DNA of 64,000 nt from the NCBI GenBank assembly GCA_963693315.1, contig OY856187.1:387733685-387797684 (forward strand), read 5' to 3'. The translations under genes were made by a program, and so were the position numbers. This document shows positions 35,411 to 49,640 of the stretch, one piece after another. The notes under the pieces are model-generated. The model saw only the letters and a list, made by a program, of their open reading frames with translations. It ran no database searches and was not told where the DNA came from. Position 1 is the first letter of the stretch, and the number at the start of each line of letters is the position of its first letter. Origin of the DNA: Diogma glabrata (Eukaryota > Arthropoda > Insecta > Diptera > Cylindrotomidae).

Positions 35411-37000
35411 TGCTTTTTTGCAAAATTTTTGTCAAAAAAAAAATTGAAAAAATATGCTAGCGGTAATCTCTAGATGTCAATTTAAGCGAAATAAGTCAAA
35501 ATACCAGGTTTGCTACCTTAAACAGGCCATAAATTGCAAACCAAAATTTTACATTTGAAACCAAAGCTGGTGCTGTGGCTAAACCCGCTTACCAATTATG
35601 CTATAACTTGAGGTAGGGGATTGTTTTGGACCCACCTTTCAGTTTATATGCCATTCCCCAAGATTTGCGACAACTTTTTTTTTCGCTAAAAAAACAGGTA
35701 AGGGGTTAACCCATGCTTTTTTTGCAAAATTTTTGTCAAAAAAAAAAATTGAAAAAATATGCTAGCGGTAATCTCTAGATGTCAATTTAAGCGAAATAAG
35801 TCAAAATACCAGGTTTGCTACCTTAAACAGGCCATAAATTGCAAACCAAAATTTTACATTTGAAACCAAAGCTGGTGCTGTGGCTAAACCCGCTTACCAA
35901 TTATGCTATAACTTGAGGTAGGGGATTGTTTTGGACCCACCTTTCAGTTTATATGCCATTCCCCAAGATTTGCGACAACTTTTTTTTTCGCTAAAAAAAC
36001 AGGTAAGGGGTTAACCCATGCTTTTTTGCAAAATTTTTGTCAAAAAAAAAATTGAAAAAATATGCTAGCGGTAATCTCTAGATGTCAATTTAAGCGAAAT
36101 AAGTCAAAATACCAGGTTTGCTACCTTAAACAGGCCATAAATTGCAAACCAAAATTTTACATTTGAAACCAAAGCTGGTGCTGTGGCTAAACCCGCTTAC
36201 CAATTATGCTATAACTTGAGGTAGGGGATTGTTTTGGACCCACCTTTCAGTTTATATGCCATTCCCCAAGATTTGCGACAACTTTTTTTTTCGCTAAAAA
36301 AACAGGTAAGGGGTTAACCCATGCTTTTTTTGCAAAATTTTTGTCAAAAAAAAAAATTGAAAAAATATGCTAGCGGTAATCTCTAGATGTCAATTTAAGC
36401 GAAATAAGTCAAAATACCAGGTTTGCTACCTTAAACAGGCCATAAATTGCAAACCAAAATTTTACATTTGAAACCAAAGCTGGTGCTGTGGCTAAACCCG
36501 CTTACCAATTATGCTATAACTTGAGGTAGGGGATTGTTTTGGACCCACCTTTCAGTTTATATGCCATTCCCCAAGATTTGCGACAACTTTTTTTTTCGCT
36601 AAAAAAACAGGTAAGGGGTTAACCCATGCTTTTTTGCAAAATTTTTGTCAAAAAAAAAATTGAAAAAATATGCTAGCGGTAATCTCTAGATGTCAATTTA
36701 AGCGAAATAAGTCAAAATACCAGGTTTGCTACCTTAAACAGGCCATAAATTGCAAACCAAAATTTTACATTTGAAACCAAAGCTGGTGCTGTGGCTAAAC
36801 CCGCTTACCAATTATGCTATAACTTGAGGTAGGGGATTGTTTTGGACCCACCTTTCAGTTTATATGCCATTCCCCAAGATTTGCGACAACTTTTTTTTTC
36901 GCTAAAAAAACAGGTAAGGGGTTAACCCATGCTTTTTTTGCAAAATTTTTGTCAAAAAAAAAAATTGAAAAAATATGCTAGCGGTAATCTCTAGATGTCA
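35411..37000 (+). repeat. Alternating dimer (608-bp higher-order repeat)
   Basis: A shortened T-run, TGCTTTTTTGCAAAA, occurs at 35,411, 36,019 and 36,627, exactly every 608 bp. The intervening monomers have the longer T-run and a longer A-run (AAAAAAAAAA). The unit of amplification here is thus a dimer, repeated at least three times. Confidence 0.85.
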
Positions 37001-38590
37001 ATTTAAGCGAAATAAGTCAAAATACCAGGTTTGCTACCTTAAACAGGCCATAAATTGCAAACCAAAATTTTACATTTGAAACCAAAGCTGGTGCTGTGGC
37101 TAAACCCGCTTACCAATTATGCTATAACTTGAGGTAGGGGATTGTTTTGGACCCACCTTTCAGTTTATATGCCATTCCCCAAGATTTGCGACAACTTTTT
37201 TTTTCGCTAAATAAACAGGTAAGGGGTTAACCCATGCTTTTTTTGCAAAATTTTTGTCAAAAAAAAAAATTGAAAAAATATGCTAGCGGTAATCTCTAGA
37301 TGTCAATTTAAGCGAAATAAGTCAAAATACCAGGTTTGCTACCTTAAACAGGCCATAAATTGCAAACCAAAATTTTACATTTGAAACCAAAGCTGGTGCT
37401 GTGGCTAAACCCGCTTACCAATTATGCTATAACTTGAGGTAGGGGATTGTTTTGGACCCACCTTTCAGTTTATATGCCATTCCCCAAGATTTGCGACAAC
37501 TTTTTTTTTCGCTAAAAAAACAGGTAAGGGGTTAACCCATGCTTTTTTTGCAAAATTTTTGTCAAAAAAAAATTGAAAAAATATGCTAGCGGTAATCTCT
37601 AGATGTCAATTTAAGCGAAATAAGTCAAAATACCAGGTTTGCTACCTTAAACAGGCCATAAATTGCAAACCAAAATTTTACATTTGAAACCAAAGCTGGT
37701 GCTGTGGCTAAACCCGCTTACCAATTATGCTATAACTTGAGGTAGGGGATTGTTTTGGACCCACCTTTCAGTTTATATGCCATTCCCCAAGATTTGCGAC
37801 AACTTTTTTTTTCGCTAAAAAAACAGGTAAGGGGTTAACCCATGCTTTTTTTGCAAAATTTTTGAGAAAAAAAAAATTGAAAAAATATGCTAGCGGTAAT
37901 CTCTAGATGTCAATTTAAGCGAAATAAGTCAAAATACCAGGTTTGCTACCTTAAACAGGCCATAAATTGCAAACCAAAATTTTACATTTGAAACCAAAGC
38001 TGGTGCTGTGGCTAAACCCGCTTACCAATTATGCTATAACTTGAGGTAGGGGATTGTTTTGGACCCACCTTTCAGTTTATATGCCATTCCCCAAGATTTG
38101 CGACAACTTTTTTTTTCGCTAAAAAAACAGGTAAGGGGTTAACCCATGCTTTTTTTGCAAAATTTTTGAGAAAAAAAAATTGAAAAAATATGCTAGCGGT
38201 AATCTCTAGATGTCAATTTAAGCGAAATAAGTCAAAATACCAGGTTTGCTACCTTAAACAGGCCATAAATTGCAAACCAAAATTTTACATTTGAAACCAA
38301 AGCTGGTGCTGTGGCTAAACCCGCTTACCAATTATGCTATAACTTGAGGTAGGGGATTGTTTTGGACCCACCTTTCAGTTTATATGCCATTCCCCAAGAT
38401 TTGCGACAACTTTTTTTTTCGCTAAATAAACAGGTAAGGGGTTAACCCATGCTTTTTTTGCAAAATTTTTGTCAAAAAAAAAAATTGAAAAAATATGCTA
38501 GCGGTAATCTCTAGATGTCAATTTAAGCGAAATAAGTCAAAATACCAGGTTTGCTACCTTAAACAGGCCATAAATTGCAAACCAAAATTT

Positions 38591-40680
38591 GGTGCTGTGG
38601 CTAAACCCGCTTACCAATTATGCTATAACTTGAGGTAGGGGATTGTTTTGGACCCACCTTTCAGTTTATATGCCATTCCCCAAGATTTGCGACAACTTTT
38701 TTTTTCGCTAAAAAAACAGGTAAGGGGTTAACCCATGCTTTTTTTGCAAAATTTTTGTCAAAAAAAAAAATTGAAAAAATATGCTAGCGGTAATCTCTAG
38801 ATGTCAATTTAAGCGAAATAAGTCAAAATACCAGGTTTGCTACCTTAAACAGGCCATAAATTGCAAACCAAAATTTGGTGCTGTGGCTAAACCCGCTTAC
38901 CAATTATGCTATAACTTGAGGTAGGGGATTGTTTTGGACCCACCTTTCAGTTTATATGCCATTCCCCAAGATTTGCGACAACTTTTTTTTTCGCTAAATA
39001 AACAGGTAAGGGGTTAACCCATGCTTTTTTTGCAAAATTTTTGTCAAAAAAAAAAATTGAAAAAATATGCTAGCGGTAATCTCTAGATGTCAATTTAAGC
39101 GAAATAAGTCAAAATACCAGGTTTGCTACCTTAAACAGGCCATAAATTGCAAACCAAAATTTTACATTTGAAACCAAAGCTGGTGCTGTGGCTAAACCCG
39201 CTTACCAATTATGCTATAACTTGAGGTAGGGGATTGTTTTGGACCCACCTTTCAGTTTATATGCCATTCCTCAAGATTTGCGACAACTTTTTTTTTCGCT
39301 AAAAAAACAGGTAAGGGGTGAACCCATGCTTTTTTTGCAAAATTTTTGTCAAAAAAAAAAATTGAAAAAATATGCTAGCGGTAATCTCTAGATGTCAATT
39401 TAAGCGAAATAAGTCAAAATACCAGGTTTGCTACCTTAAACAGGCCATAAATTGCAAACCAAAATTTTACATTTGAAACCAAAGCTGGTGCTGTGGCTAA
39501 ACCCGCTTACCAATTATGCTATAACTTGAGGTAGGGGATTGTTTTGGACCCACCTTTCAGTTTATATGCCATTCCCCAAGATTTGCGACAACTTTTTTTT
39601 TCGCTAAAAAAACAGGTAAGGGGTTAACCCATGCTTTTTTTGCAAAATTTTTGAGAAAAAAAAAATTGAAAAAATATGCTAGCGGTAATCTCTAGATGTC
39701 AATTTAAGCGAAATAAGTCAAAATACCAGGTTTGCTACCTTAAACAGGCCATAAATTGCAAACCAAAATTTTACATTTGAAACCAAAGCTGGTGCTGTGG
39801 CTAAACCCGCTTACCAATTATGCTATAACTTGAGGTAGGGGATTGTTTGGACCCACCTTTCAGTTTATATGCCATTCCCCAAGATTTGCGACAACTTTTT
39901 TTTTCGCTAAAAAAACAGGTAAGGGGTTAACCCATGCTTTTTTGCAAAATTTTTGTCAAAAAAAAAAATTGAAAAAATATGCTAGCGGTAATCTCTAGAT
40001 GTCAATTTAAGCGAAATAAGTCAAAATACCAGGTTTGATACCTTAAACAGGTCATAAATTGCAAACCAAAATTTTACATTTGAAACCAAAGCTGGTGCTG
40101 TGGCTAAACCCGCTTACCAATTATGCTATAACTTGAAGTAGGGGATTGTTTTGGACCCACCTTTCAGTTTATATGCCATTCCCCAAGATTTGCGACAACT
40201 TTTTTTTTCGCTAAAAAAACAGGTAAGGGGTTAACCCATGCTTTTTTTGCAAAATTTTTGTCAAAAAAAAAAATTGAAAAAATATGCTAGCGGTAATCTC
40301 TAGATGTCAATTTAAGCGAAATAAGTCAAAATACCAGGTTTGCTACCTTAAACAGGCCATAAATTGCAAACCAAAATTTGGTGCTGTGGCTAAACCCGCT
40401 TACCAATTATGCTATAACTTGAGGTAGGGGATTGTTTTGGACCCACCTTTCAGTTTATATGCCATTCCCCAAGATTTGCGACAACTTTTTTTTTCGCTAA
40501 AAAAACAGGTAAGGGGTTAACCCATGCTTTTTTTGAAAAAAATTTGTCAAAAAAAAAAGTTGAAAAAATATGCTAGCGGTAATCTCTAGATGTCAATTTA
40601 AGCGAAATAAGTCAAAATACCAGGTTTGCTACCTTAAACAGGCCATAAATTGCAAACCAAAATTTGGTGCTGTGGCTAAA
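38591..40680 (+). repeat. Monomers with a shared 19-bp deletion, two adjacent pairs
   Basis: At 38,591, 38,877, 40,380 and 40,666 the sequence CCAAAATTTGGTGCTGTGG replaces the normal monomer end and start, with loss of 19 bp. The spacing within each pair is 286 bp (305 minus 19) and the pairs are 1,789 bp apart. The deletion lies between short AATTT-like and GGTG words. One event followed by copying of a dimer-containing block explains all four. Confidence 0.85.
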
Positions 40681-42279
40681 CCCGCTTACCAATTATGCTA
40701 TAACTTGAGGTAGGGGATTGTTTTGGACCCACCTTTCAGTTTATATGCCATTCCCCAAGATTTGCGACAACTTTTTTTTTCGCTAAAAAAACAGGTAAGG
40801 GGTTAACCCATGCTTTTTTTGCAAAATTTTTGTCAAAAAAAAAAATTGAAAAAATATGCTAGCGGTAATCTCTAGATGTCAATTTAAGCGAAATAAGTCA
40901 AAATACCAGGTTTGCTACCTTAAACAGGCCATAAATTGCAAACCAAAATTTTACATTTGAAACCAAAGCTGGTGCTGTGGCTAAACCCGCTTACCAATTA
41001 TGCTATAACTTGAGGTAGGGGATTGTTTTGGACCCACCTTTCAGTTTATATGCCATTCCCCAAGATTTGCGACAACTTTTTTTTTCGCTAAAAAAACAGG
41101 TAAGGGGTTAACCCATGCTTTTTTTGCAAAATTTTTGTCAAAAAAAAAAATTGAAAAAATATGCTAGCGGTAATCTCTAGATGTCAATTTAAGCGAAATA
41201 AGTCAAAATACCAGGTTTGCTACCTTAAACAGGCCATAAATTGCAAACCAAAATTTTACATTTGAAACCAAAGCTGGTGCTGTGGCTAAACCCGCTTACC
41301 AATTATGCTATAACTTGAGGTAGGGGATTGTTTTGGACCCACCTTTCAGTTTATATGCCATTCCCCAAGATTTGCGACAACTTTTTTTTTCGCTAAAAAA
41401 ACAGGTAAGGGGTTAACCCATGCTTTTTTTGCAAAATTTTTGTCAAAAAAAAAAATTGAAAAAATATGCTAGCGGTAATCTCTAGATGTCAATTTAAGCG
41501 AAATAAGTCAAAATACCAGGTTTGCTACCTTAAACAGGCCATAAATTGCAAACCAAAATTTTACATTTGAAACCAAAGCTGGTGCTGTGGCTAAACCCGC
41601 TTACCAATTATGCTATAACTTGAGGTAGGGGATTGTTTTGGACCCACCTTTCAGTTTATATGCCATTCCCCAAGATTTGCGACAACTTTTTTTTTCGCTA
41701 AAAAAACAGGTAAGGGGTTAACCCATGCTTTTTTTGCAAAATTTTTGTCAAAAAAAAAAATTGAAAAAATATGCTAGCGGTAATCTCTAGATGTCAATTT
41801 AAGCGAAATAAGTCAAAATACCAGGTTTGCTACCTTAAACAGGCCATAAATTGCAAACCAAAATTTTACATTTGAAACCAAAGCTGGTGCTGTGGCTAAA
41901 CCCGCTTACCAATTATGCTATAACTTGAGGTAGGGGATTGTTTTGGACCCACCTTTCAGTTTATATGCCATTCCCCAAGATTTGCGACAACTTTTTTTTT
42001 CGCTAAAAAAACAGGTAAGGGGTTAACCCATGCTTTTTTTGCAAAATTTTTGTCAAAAAAAAAATTGAAAAAATATGCTAGCGGTAATCTCTAGATGTCA
42101 ATTTAAGCGAAATAAGTCAAAATACCAGGTTTGCTACCTTAAACAGGCCATAAATTGCAAACCAAAATTTTACATTTGAAACCAAAGCTGGTGCTGTGGC
42201 TAAACCCGCTTACCAATTATGCTATAACTTGAGGTAGGGGATTGTTTTGGACCCACCTTTCAGTTTATATGCCATTCCC

Positions 42280-42345
42280 CAAGATTTGCGACAGGTAAGG
42301 GGTTAACCCATGGTAACAGGTAAAAACAGGTAAGGGGTTAACCCA
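42280..42345 (+). repeat. Scrambled monomer with local re-copying
   Basis: After GATTTGCGAC the T-run and CGCTAAAAAA are missing. Instead ACAGGTAAGGGGTTAACCCA is followed by TGGTAACAGGTAAAAACAGG and then the normal AGGTAAGGGGTTAACCC again. The pieces are all from the same 30-bp part of the monomer, as expected for replication slippage or template switching. Confidence 0.85.
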
Positions 42346-45300
42346 TGCTTTTTTTGCAAAATTTTTGTCAAAAAAAAAAATTGAAAAAATATGCTAGCGG
42401 TAATCTCTAGATGTCAATTTAAGCGAAATAAGTCAAAATACCAGGTTTGCTACCTTAAACAGGCCATAAATTGCAAACCAAAATTTTACATTTGAAACCA
42501 AAGCTGGTGCTGTGGCTAAACCCGCTTACCAATTATGCTATAACTTGAGGTAGGGGATTGTTTTGGACCCACCTTTCAGTTTATATGCCATTCCCCAAGA
42601 TTTGCGACAACTTTTTTTTTCGCTAAAAAAACAGGTAAGGGGTTAACCCATGCTTTTTTTGCAAAATTTTTGAGAAAAAAAAAATTGAAAAAATATGCTA
42701 GCGGTAATCTCTAGATGTCAATTTAAGCGAAATAAGTCAAAATACCAGGTTTGCTACCTTAAACAGGCCATAAATTGCAAACCAAAATTTTACATTTGAA
42801 ACCAAAGCTGGTGCTGTGGCTAAACCCGCTTACCAATTATGCTATAACTTGAGGTAGGGGATTGTTTTGGACCCACCTTTCAGTTTATATGCCATTCCCC
42901 AAGATTTGCGACAACTTTTTTTTTCGCTAAAAAAACAGGTAAGGGGTTAACCCATGCTTTTTTTGCAAAATTTTTGAGAAAAAAAAAATTGAAAAAATAT
43001 GCTAGCGGTAATCTCTAGATGTCAATTTAAGCGAAATAAGTCAAAATACCAGGTTTGCTACCTTAAACAGGCCATAAATTGCAAACCAAAATTTTACATT
43101 TGAAACCAAAGCTGGTGCTGTGGCTAAACCCGCTTACCAATTATGCTATAACTTGAGGTAGGGGATTGTTTTGAACCCACCTTTCAGTTTATATGCCATT
43201 CCCCAAGATTTGCGACAACTTTTTTTTTCGCTAAAAAAACAGGTAAGGGGTTAACCCATGCTTTTTTTGCAAAATTTTTGTCAAAAAAAAAAATTGAAAA
43301 AATATGCTAGCGGTAATCTCTAGATGTCAATTTAAGCGAAATAAGTCAAAATACCAGGTTTGCTACCTTAAACAGGCCATAAATTGCAAACCAAAATTTT
43401 ACATTTGAAACCAAAGCTGGTGCTGTGGCTAAACCCGCTTACCAATTATGCTATAACTTGAGGTAGGGGATTGTTTTGGACCCACCTTTCAGTTTATATG
43501 CCATTCCCCAAGATTTGCGACAACTTTTTTTTTCGCTAAAAAAACAGGTAAGGGGTTAACCCATGCTTTTTTTGCAAAATTTTTGTCAAAAAAAAAAATT
43601 GAAAAAATATGCTAGCGGTAATCTCTAGATGTCAATTTAAGCGAAATAAGTCAAAATACCAGGTTTGCTACCTTAAACAGGCCATAAATTGCAAACCAAA
43701 ATTTTACATTTGAAACCAAAGCTGGTGCTGTGGCTAAACCCGCTTACCAATTATGCTATAACTTGAGGTAGGGGATTGTTTTGGACCCACCTTTCAGTTT
43801 ATATGCCATTCCCCAAGATTTGCGACAACTTTTTTTTTCGCTAAAAAAACAGGTAAGGGGTTAACCCATGCTTTTTTTGCAAAATTTTTGTCAAAAAAAA
43901 AAATTGAAAAAATATGCTAGCGGTAATCTCTAGATGTCAATTTAAGCGAAATAAGTCAAAATACCAGGTTTGCTACCTTAAACAGGCCATAAATTGCAAA
44001 CCAAAATTTTACATTTGAAACCAAAGCTGGTGCTGTGGCTAAACCCGCTTACCAATTATGCTATAACTTGAGGTAGGGGATTGTTTTGGACCCACCTTTC
44101 AGTTTATATGCCATTCCCCAAGATTTGCGACAACTTTTTTTTTCGCTAAAAAAACAGGTAAGGGGTTAACCCATGCTTTTTTTGCAAAATTTTTGTCAAA
44201 AAAAAAAATTGAAAAAATATGCTAGCGGTAATCTCTAGATGTCAATTTAAGCGAAATAAGTCAAAATACCAGGTTTGCTACCTTAAACAGGCCATAAATT
44301 GCAAACCAAAATTTTACATTTGAAACCAAAGCTGGTGCTGTGGCTAAACCCGCTTACCAATTATGCTATAACTTGAGGTAGGGGATTGTTTTGGACCCAC
44401 CTTTCAGTTTATATGCCATTCCCCAAGATTTGCGACAACTTTTTTTTTCGCTAAAAAAACAGGTAAGGGGTTAACCCAGGTTTTTTCGCAAAATTTTTGA
44501 GAAAAAAAAAATTGAAAAAATATGCTAGCGGTAATCTCTAGATGTCAATTTAAGCGAAATAAGTCAAAATACCAGGTTTGCTACCTTAAACAGGCCATAA
44601 ATTGCAAACCAAAATTTTACATTTGAAACCAAAGCTGGTGCTGTGGCTAAACCCGCTTACCAATTATGCTATAACTTGAGGTAGGGGATTGTTTTGGACC
44701 CACCTTTCAGTTTATATGCCATTCCCCAAGATTTGCGACAACTTTTTTTTTCGCTAAAAAAACAGGTAAGGGGTTAACCCATGCTTTTTTTGCAAAATTT
44801 TTGTCAAAAAAAAAAATTGAAAAAATATGCTAGCGGTAATCTCTAGATGTCAATTTAAGCGAAATAAGTCAAAATACCAGGTTTGCTACCTTAAACAGGC
44901 CATAAATTGATAACCAAAATTTTACATTTGAAACCAAAGCTGGTGCTGTGGCTAAACCCGCCTACCAATTATGCTATAACTTGAGGTAGGGGATTGTTTT
45001 GGACCCACCTTTCAGTTTATATGCCATTCCCCAAGATTTGCGACAACTTTTTTTTTCGCTAAAAAAACAGGTAAGGGGTTAACCCATGCTTTTTTTGCAA
45101 AATTTTTGTCAAAAAAAAAAAATTGAAAAAATATGCTAGCGGTAATCTCTAGATGTCAATTTAAGCGAAATAAGTCAAAATACCAGGTTTGCTACCTTAA
45201 ACAGGCCATAAATTGCAAACCAAAATTTTACATTTGAAACCAAAGCTGGTGCTGTGGCTAAACCCGCTTCCCAATTATGCTATAACTTGAGGTAGGGGAT

Positions 45301-48120
45301 TGTTTTGGACCCACCTTTCAGTTTATATGCCATTCCCCAAGATTTGCGACAACTTTTTTTTTCGCTAAAAAAACAGGTAAGGGGTTAACCCATGCTTTTT
45401 TTGCAAAATTTTTGTCAAAAAAAAAAATTGAAAAAATATGCTAGCGGTAATCTCTAGATGTCAATTTAAGCGAAATAAGTCAAAATACCAGGTTTGCTAC
45501 CTTAAACAGGCCATAAATTGCAAACCAAAATTTTACATTTGAAACCAAAGCTGGTGCTGTGGCTAAACCCGCTTCCCAATTATGCTATAACTTGAGGTAG
45601 GGGATTGTTTTGGACCCACCTTTCAGTTTATATGCCATTCCCCAAGATTTGCGACAACTTTTTTTTTCGCTAAAAAAACAGGTAAGGGGTTAACCCATGC
45701 TTTTTTTGCAAAATTTTTGTCAAAAAAAAAAATTGAAAAAATATGCTAGCGGTAATCTCTAGATGTCAATTTAAGCGAAATAAGTCAAAATACCAGGTTT
45801 GCTACCTTAAACAGGCCATAAATTGCAAACCAAAATTTTACATTTGAAACCAAAGCTGGTGCTGTGGCTAAACCCGCTTACCAATTATGCTATAACTTGA
45901 GGTAGGGGATTGTTTTGGACCCACCTTTCAGTTTATATGCCATTCCCCAAGATTTGCGACAACTTTTTTTTTCGCTAAAAAAACAGGTAAGGGGTTAACC
46001 CATGCTTTTTTTGCAAAATTTTTGTCAAAAAAAAAAATTGAAAAAATATGCTAGCGGTAATCTCTAGATGTCAATTTAAGCGAAATAAGTCAAAATACCA
46101 GGTTTGCTACCTTAAACAGGCCATAAATTGCAAACCAAAATTTTACATTTGAAACCAAAGCTGGTGCTGTGGCTAAACCCGCTTACCAATTATGCTATAA
46201 CTTGAGGTAGGGGATTGTTTTGGACCCACCTTTCAGTTTATATGCCATTCCCCAAGATTTGCGACAACTTTTTTTTTCGCTAAAAAAACAGGTAAGGGGT
46301 TAACCCATGCTTTTTTTGCAAAATTTTTGTCAAAAAAAAAATTGAAAAAATATGCTAGCGGTAATCTCTAGATGTCAATTTAAGCGAAATAAGTCAAAAT
46401 ACCAGGTTTGCTACCTTAAACAGGCCATAAATTGCAAACCAAAATTTTACATTTGAAACCAAAGCTGGTGCTGTGGCTAAACCCGCTTACCAATTATGCT
46501 ATAACTTGAGGTAGGGGATTGTTTTGGACCCACCTTTCAGATTATATGCCATTCCCCAAGATTTGCGACAACTTTTTTTTTCGCTAAAAAAACAGGTAAG
46601 GGGTTAACCTATGCTTTTTTTGCAAAATTTTTGTCAAAAAAAAAATTGAAAAAATATGCTAGCGGTAATCTCTAGATGTCAATTTAAGCGAAATAAGTCA
46701 AAATACCAGGTTTGCTACCTTAAACAGGCCATAAATTGCAAACCAAAATTTTACATTTGAAACCAAAGCTGGTGCTGTGGCTAAACCCGCTTACCAATTA
46801 TGCTATAACTTGAGGTAGGGGATTGTTTTGGACCCACCTTTCAGTTTATATGCCATTCCCCAAGATTTGCGACAACTTTTTTTTTCGCTAAAAAAACAGG
46901 TAAGGGGTTAACCCATGCTTTTTTTGCAAAATTTTTGTCAAAAAAAAAATTGAAAAAATATGCTAGCGGTAATCTCTAGATGTCAATTTAAGCGAAATAA
47001 GTCAAAATACCAGGTTTGCTACCTTAAACAGGCCATAAATTGCAAACCAAAATTTTACATTTGAAACCAAAGCTGGTGCTGTGGCTAAACCCGCTTACCA
47101 ATTATGCTATAACTTGAGGTAGGGGATTGTTTTGGACCCACCTTTCAGTTTATATGCCATTCCCCAAGATTTGCGACAACTTTTTTTTTCGCTAAAAAAA
47201 CAGGTAAGGGGTTAACCCATGCTTTTTTTGCAAAATTTTTGTCAAAAAAAAAAATTGAAAAAATATGCTAGCGGTAATCTCTAGATGTCAATTTAAGCGA
47301 AATAAGTCAAAATACCAGGTTTGCTACCTTAAACAGGCCATAAATTGCAAACCAAAATTTTACATTTGAAACCAAAGCTGGTGCTGTGGCTAAACCCGCT
47401 TACCAATTATGCTATAACTTGAGGTAGGGGATTGTTTTGGACCCACCTTTCAGTTTATATGCCATTCCCCAAGATTTGCGACAACTTTTTTTTTCGCTAA
47501 AAAAACAGGTAAGGGGTTAACCCATGCTTTTTTTGCAAAATTTTTGTCAAAAAAAAAATTGAAAAAATATGCTGGCGGTAATCTCTAGATGTCAATTTAA
47601 GCGAAATAAGTCAAAATACCAGGTTTGCTACCTTAAACAGGCCATAAATTGATAACCAAAATTTTACATTTGAAACCAAAGCTGGTGCTGTGGCTAAACC
47701 CGCTTACCAATTATGCTATAACTTGAGGTAGGGGATTGTTTTGGACCCACCTTTCAGTTTATATGCCATTCCCCAAGATTTGCGACAACTTTTTTTTTCG
47801 CTAAAAAAACAGGTAAGGGGTTAACCCATGCTTTTTTTGCAAAATTTTTGTCAAAAAAAAAATTGAAAAAATATGCTGGCGGTAATCTCTAGATGTCAAT
47901 TTAAGCGAAATAAGTCAAAATACCAGGTTTGCTACCTTAAACAGGCCATAAATTGATAACCAAAATTTTACATTTGAAACCAAAGCTGGTGCTGTGGCTA
48001 AACCCGCTTACCAATTATGCTATAACTTGAGGTAGGGGATTGTTTTGGACCCACCTTTCAGTTTATATGCCATTCCCCAAGATTTGCGACAACTTTTTTT
48101 TTCGCTAAAAAAACAGGTAA

Positions 48121-49640
48121 GGGGTTACCCATGCTTTTTTTGCAAAATTTTTGTCAAAAAAAAAATTGAAAAAATATGCTGGCGGTAATCTCTAGATGTC
48201 AATTTAAGCGAAATAAGTCAAAATACCAGGTTTGCTACCTTAAACAGGCCATAAATTGATAACCAAAATTTTACATTTGAAACCAAAGCTGGTGCTGTGG
48301 CTAAACCCGCTTACCAATTATGCTATAATTTGAGGTAGGGGATTGTTTTGGACCCACCTTTCAGATTATATGCCATTCCCCAAGATTTGCGACAACTTTT
48401 TTTTTCGCTAAAAAAACAGATAAGGGGTTAACCCATGCTTTTTTTGCAAAATTTTTGTCAAAAAAAAAATTGAAAAAATATGCTGGCGGTAATCTCTAGA
48501 TGTCAATTTAAGCGAAATAAGTCAAAATACCAGGTTTGCTACCTTAAACAGGCCATAAATTGCAAACCAAAATTTTACATTTGAAACCAAAGCTGGTGCT
48601 GTGGCTAAACCCGCTTACCAATTATGCTATAACTTGAGGTAGGGGATTGTTTTGGACCCACCTTTCAGTTTATATGCCATTCCCCAAGATTTGCGACAAC
48701 TTTTTTTTTCGCTAAAAAAACAGGTAAGGGGTTAACCCTTGCTTTTTTTGCAAAATTTTTGTCAAAAAAAAAATTGAAAAAATATGCTGGCGGTAATCTC
48801 TAGATGTCAATTTAAGCGAAATAAGTCAAAATACCAGGTTTGCTACCTTAAACAGGCCATAAATTGATAACCAAAATTTTACATTTGAAACCAAAGCTGG
48901 TGCTGTGGCTAAACCCGCTTACCAATTATGCTATAACTTGAGGTAGGGGATTGTTTTGGACCCACCTTTCAGTTTATATGCCATTCCCCAAGATTTGCGA
49001 CAACTTTTTTTTTCGCTAAAAAAACAGGTAAGGGGTTAACCCATGCTTTTTTTGCAAAATTTTTGTCAAAAAAAAAATTGAAAAAATATGCTGGCGGTAA
49101 TCTCTAGATGTCAATTTAAGCGAAATAAGTCAAAATACCAGGTTTGCTACCTTAAACAGGCCATAAATTGATAACCAAAATTTTACATTTGAAACCAAAG
49201 CTGGTGCTGTGGCTAAACCCGCTTACCAATTATGCTATACCTTGAGGTAGGGGATTGTTTTGGACCCACCTTTCAGTTTATATGCCATTCCCCAAGATTT
49301 GCGACAACTTTTTTTTTCGCTAAAAAAACAGGTAAGGGGTTACCCATGCTTTTTTTGCAAAATTTTTGTCAAAAAAAAAATTGAAAAAATATGCTGGCGG
49401 TAATCTCTAGATGTCAATTTAAGCGAAATAAGTCAAAATACCAGGTTTGCTACCTTAAACAGGCCATAAATTGATAACCAAAATTTTACATTTGAAACCA
49501 AAGCTGGTGCTGTGGCTAAACCCGCTTACCAATTATGCTATAATTTGAGGTAGGGGATTGTTTTGGACCCACCTTTCAGATTATATGCCATTCCCCAAGA
49601 TTTGCGACAACTTTTTTTTTCGCTAAAAAAACAGATAAGG
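48121..49640 (+). repeat. Four-monomer duplication (1,215-bp higher-order repeat)
   Basis: Three separate rare variants recur with the same 1,215-bp offset: GGGGTTACCC (48,121 and 49,336), TGCTATAATTTGAGG (48,321 and 49,536) and ACAGATAAGG (48,416 and 49,631). Three linked markers at an equal distance make duplication of a four-monomer block near certain. Confidence 0.9.

Larger units (their letters stand above)
18604..47570 (+). repeat. Satellite domain B (about 97 monomers)
   Basis: Marked by ATAAATTGCAAACCAAAATT at the monomer end and mostly TGCTAGCGG. Two interleaved forms differ at TTTTTGTCAAAA versus TTTTTGAGAAAA. Rare variants, including 5-bp and 13-bp insertions, 19-bp deletions, GCTTATTTTGC and TAAATAAAC, recur at multiples of the monomer length and expose multi-monomer duplications. 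A few copies carry the TGCTGGCGG of domains A/C (29,032, 29,960, 31,790, 32,715, 34,240), and one isolated copy has the domain-C end GATAACC (44,908). Confidence 0.9.
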
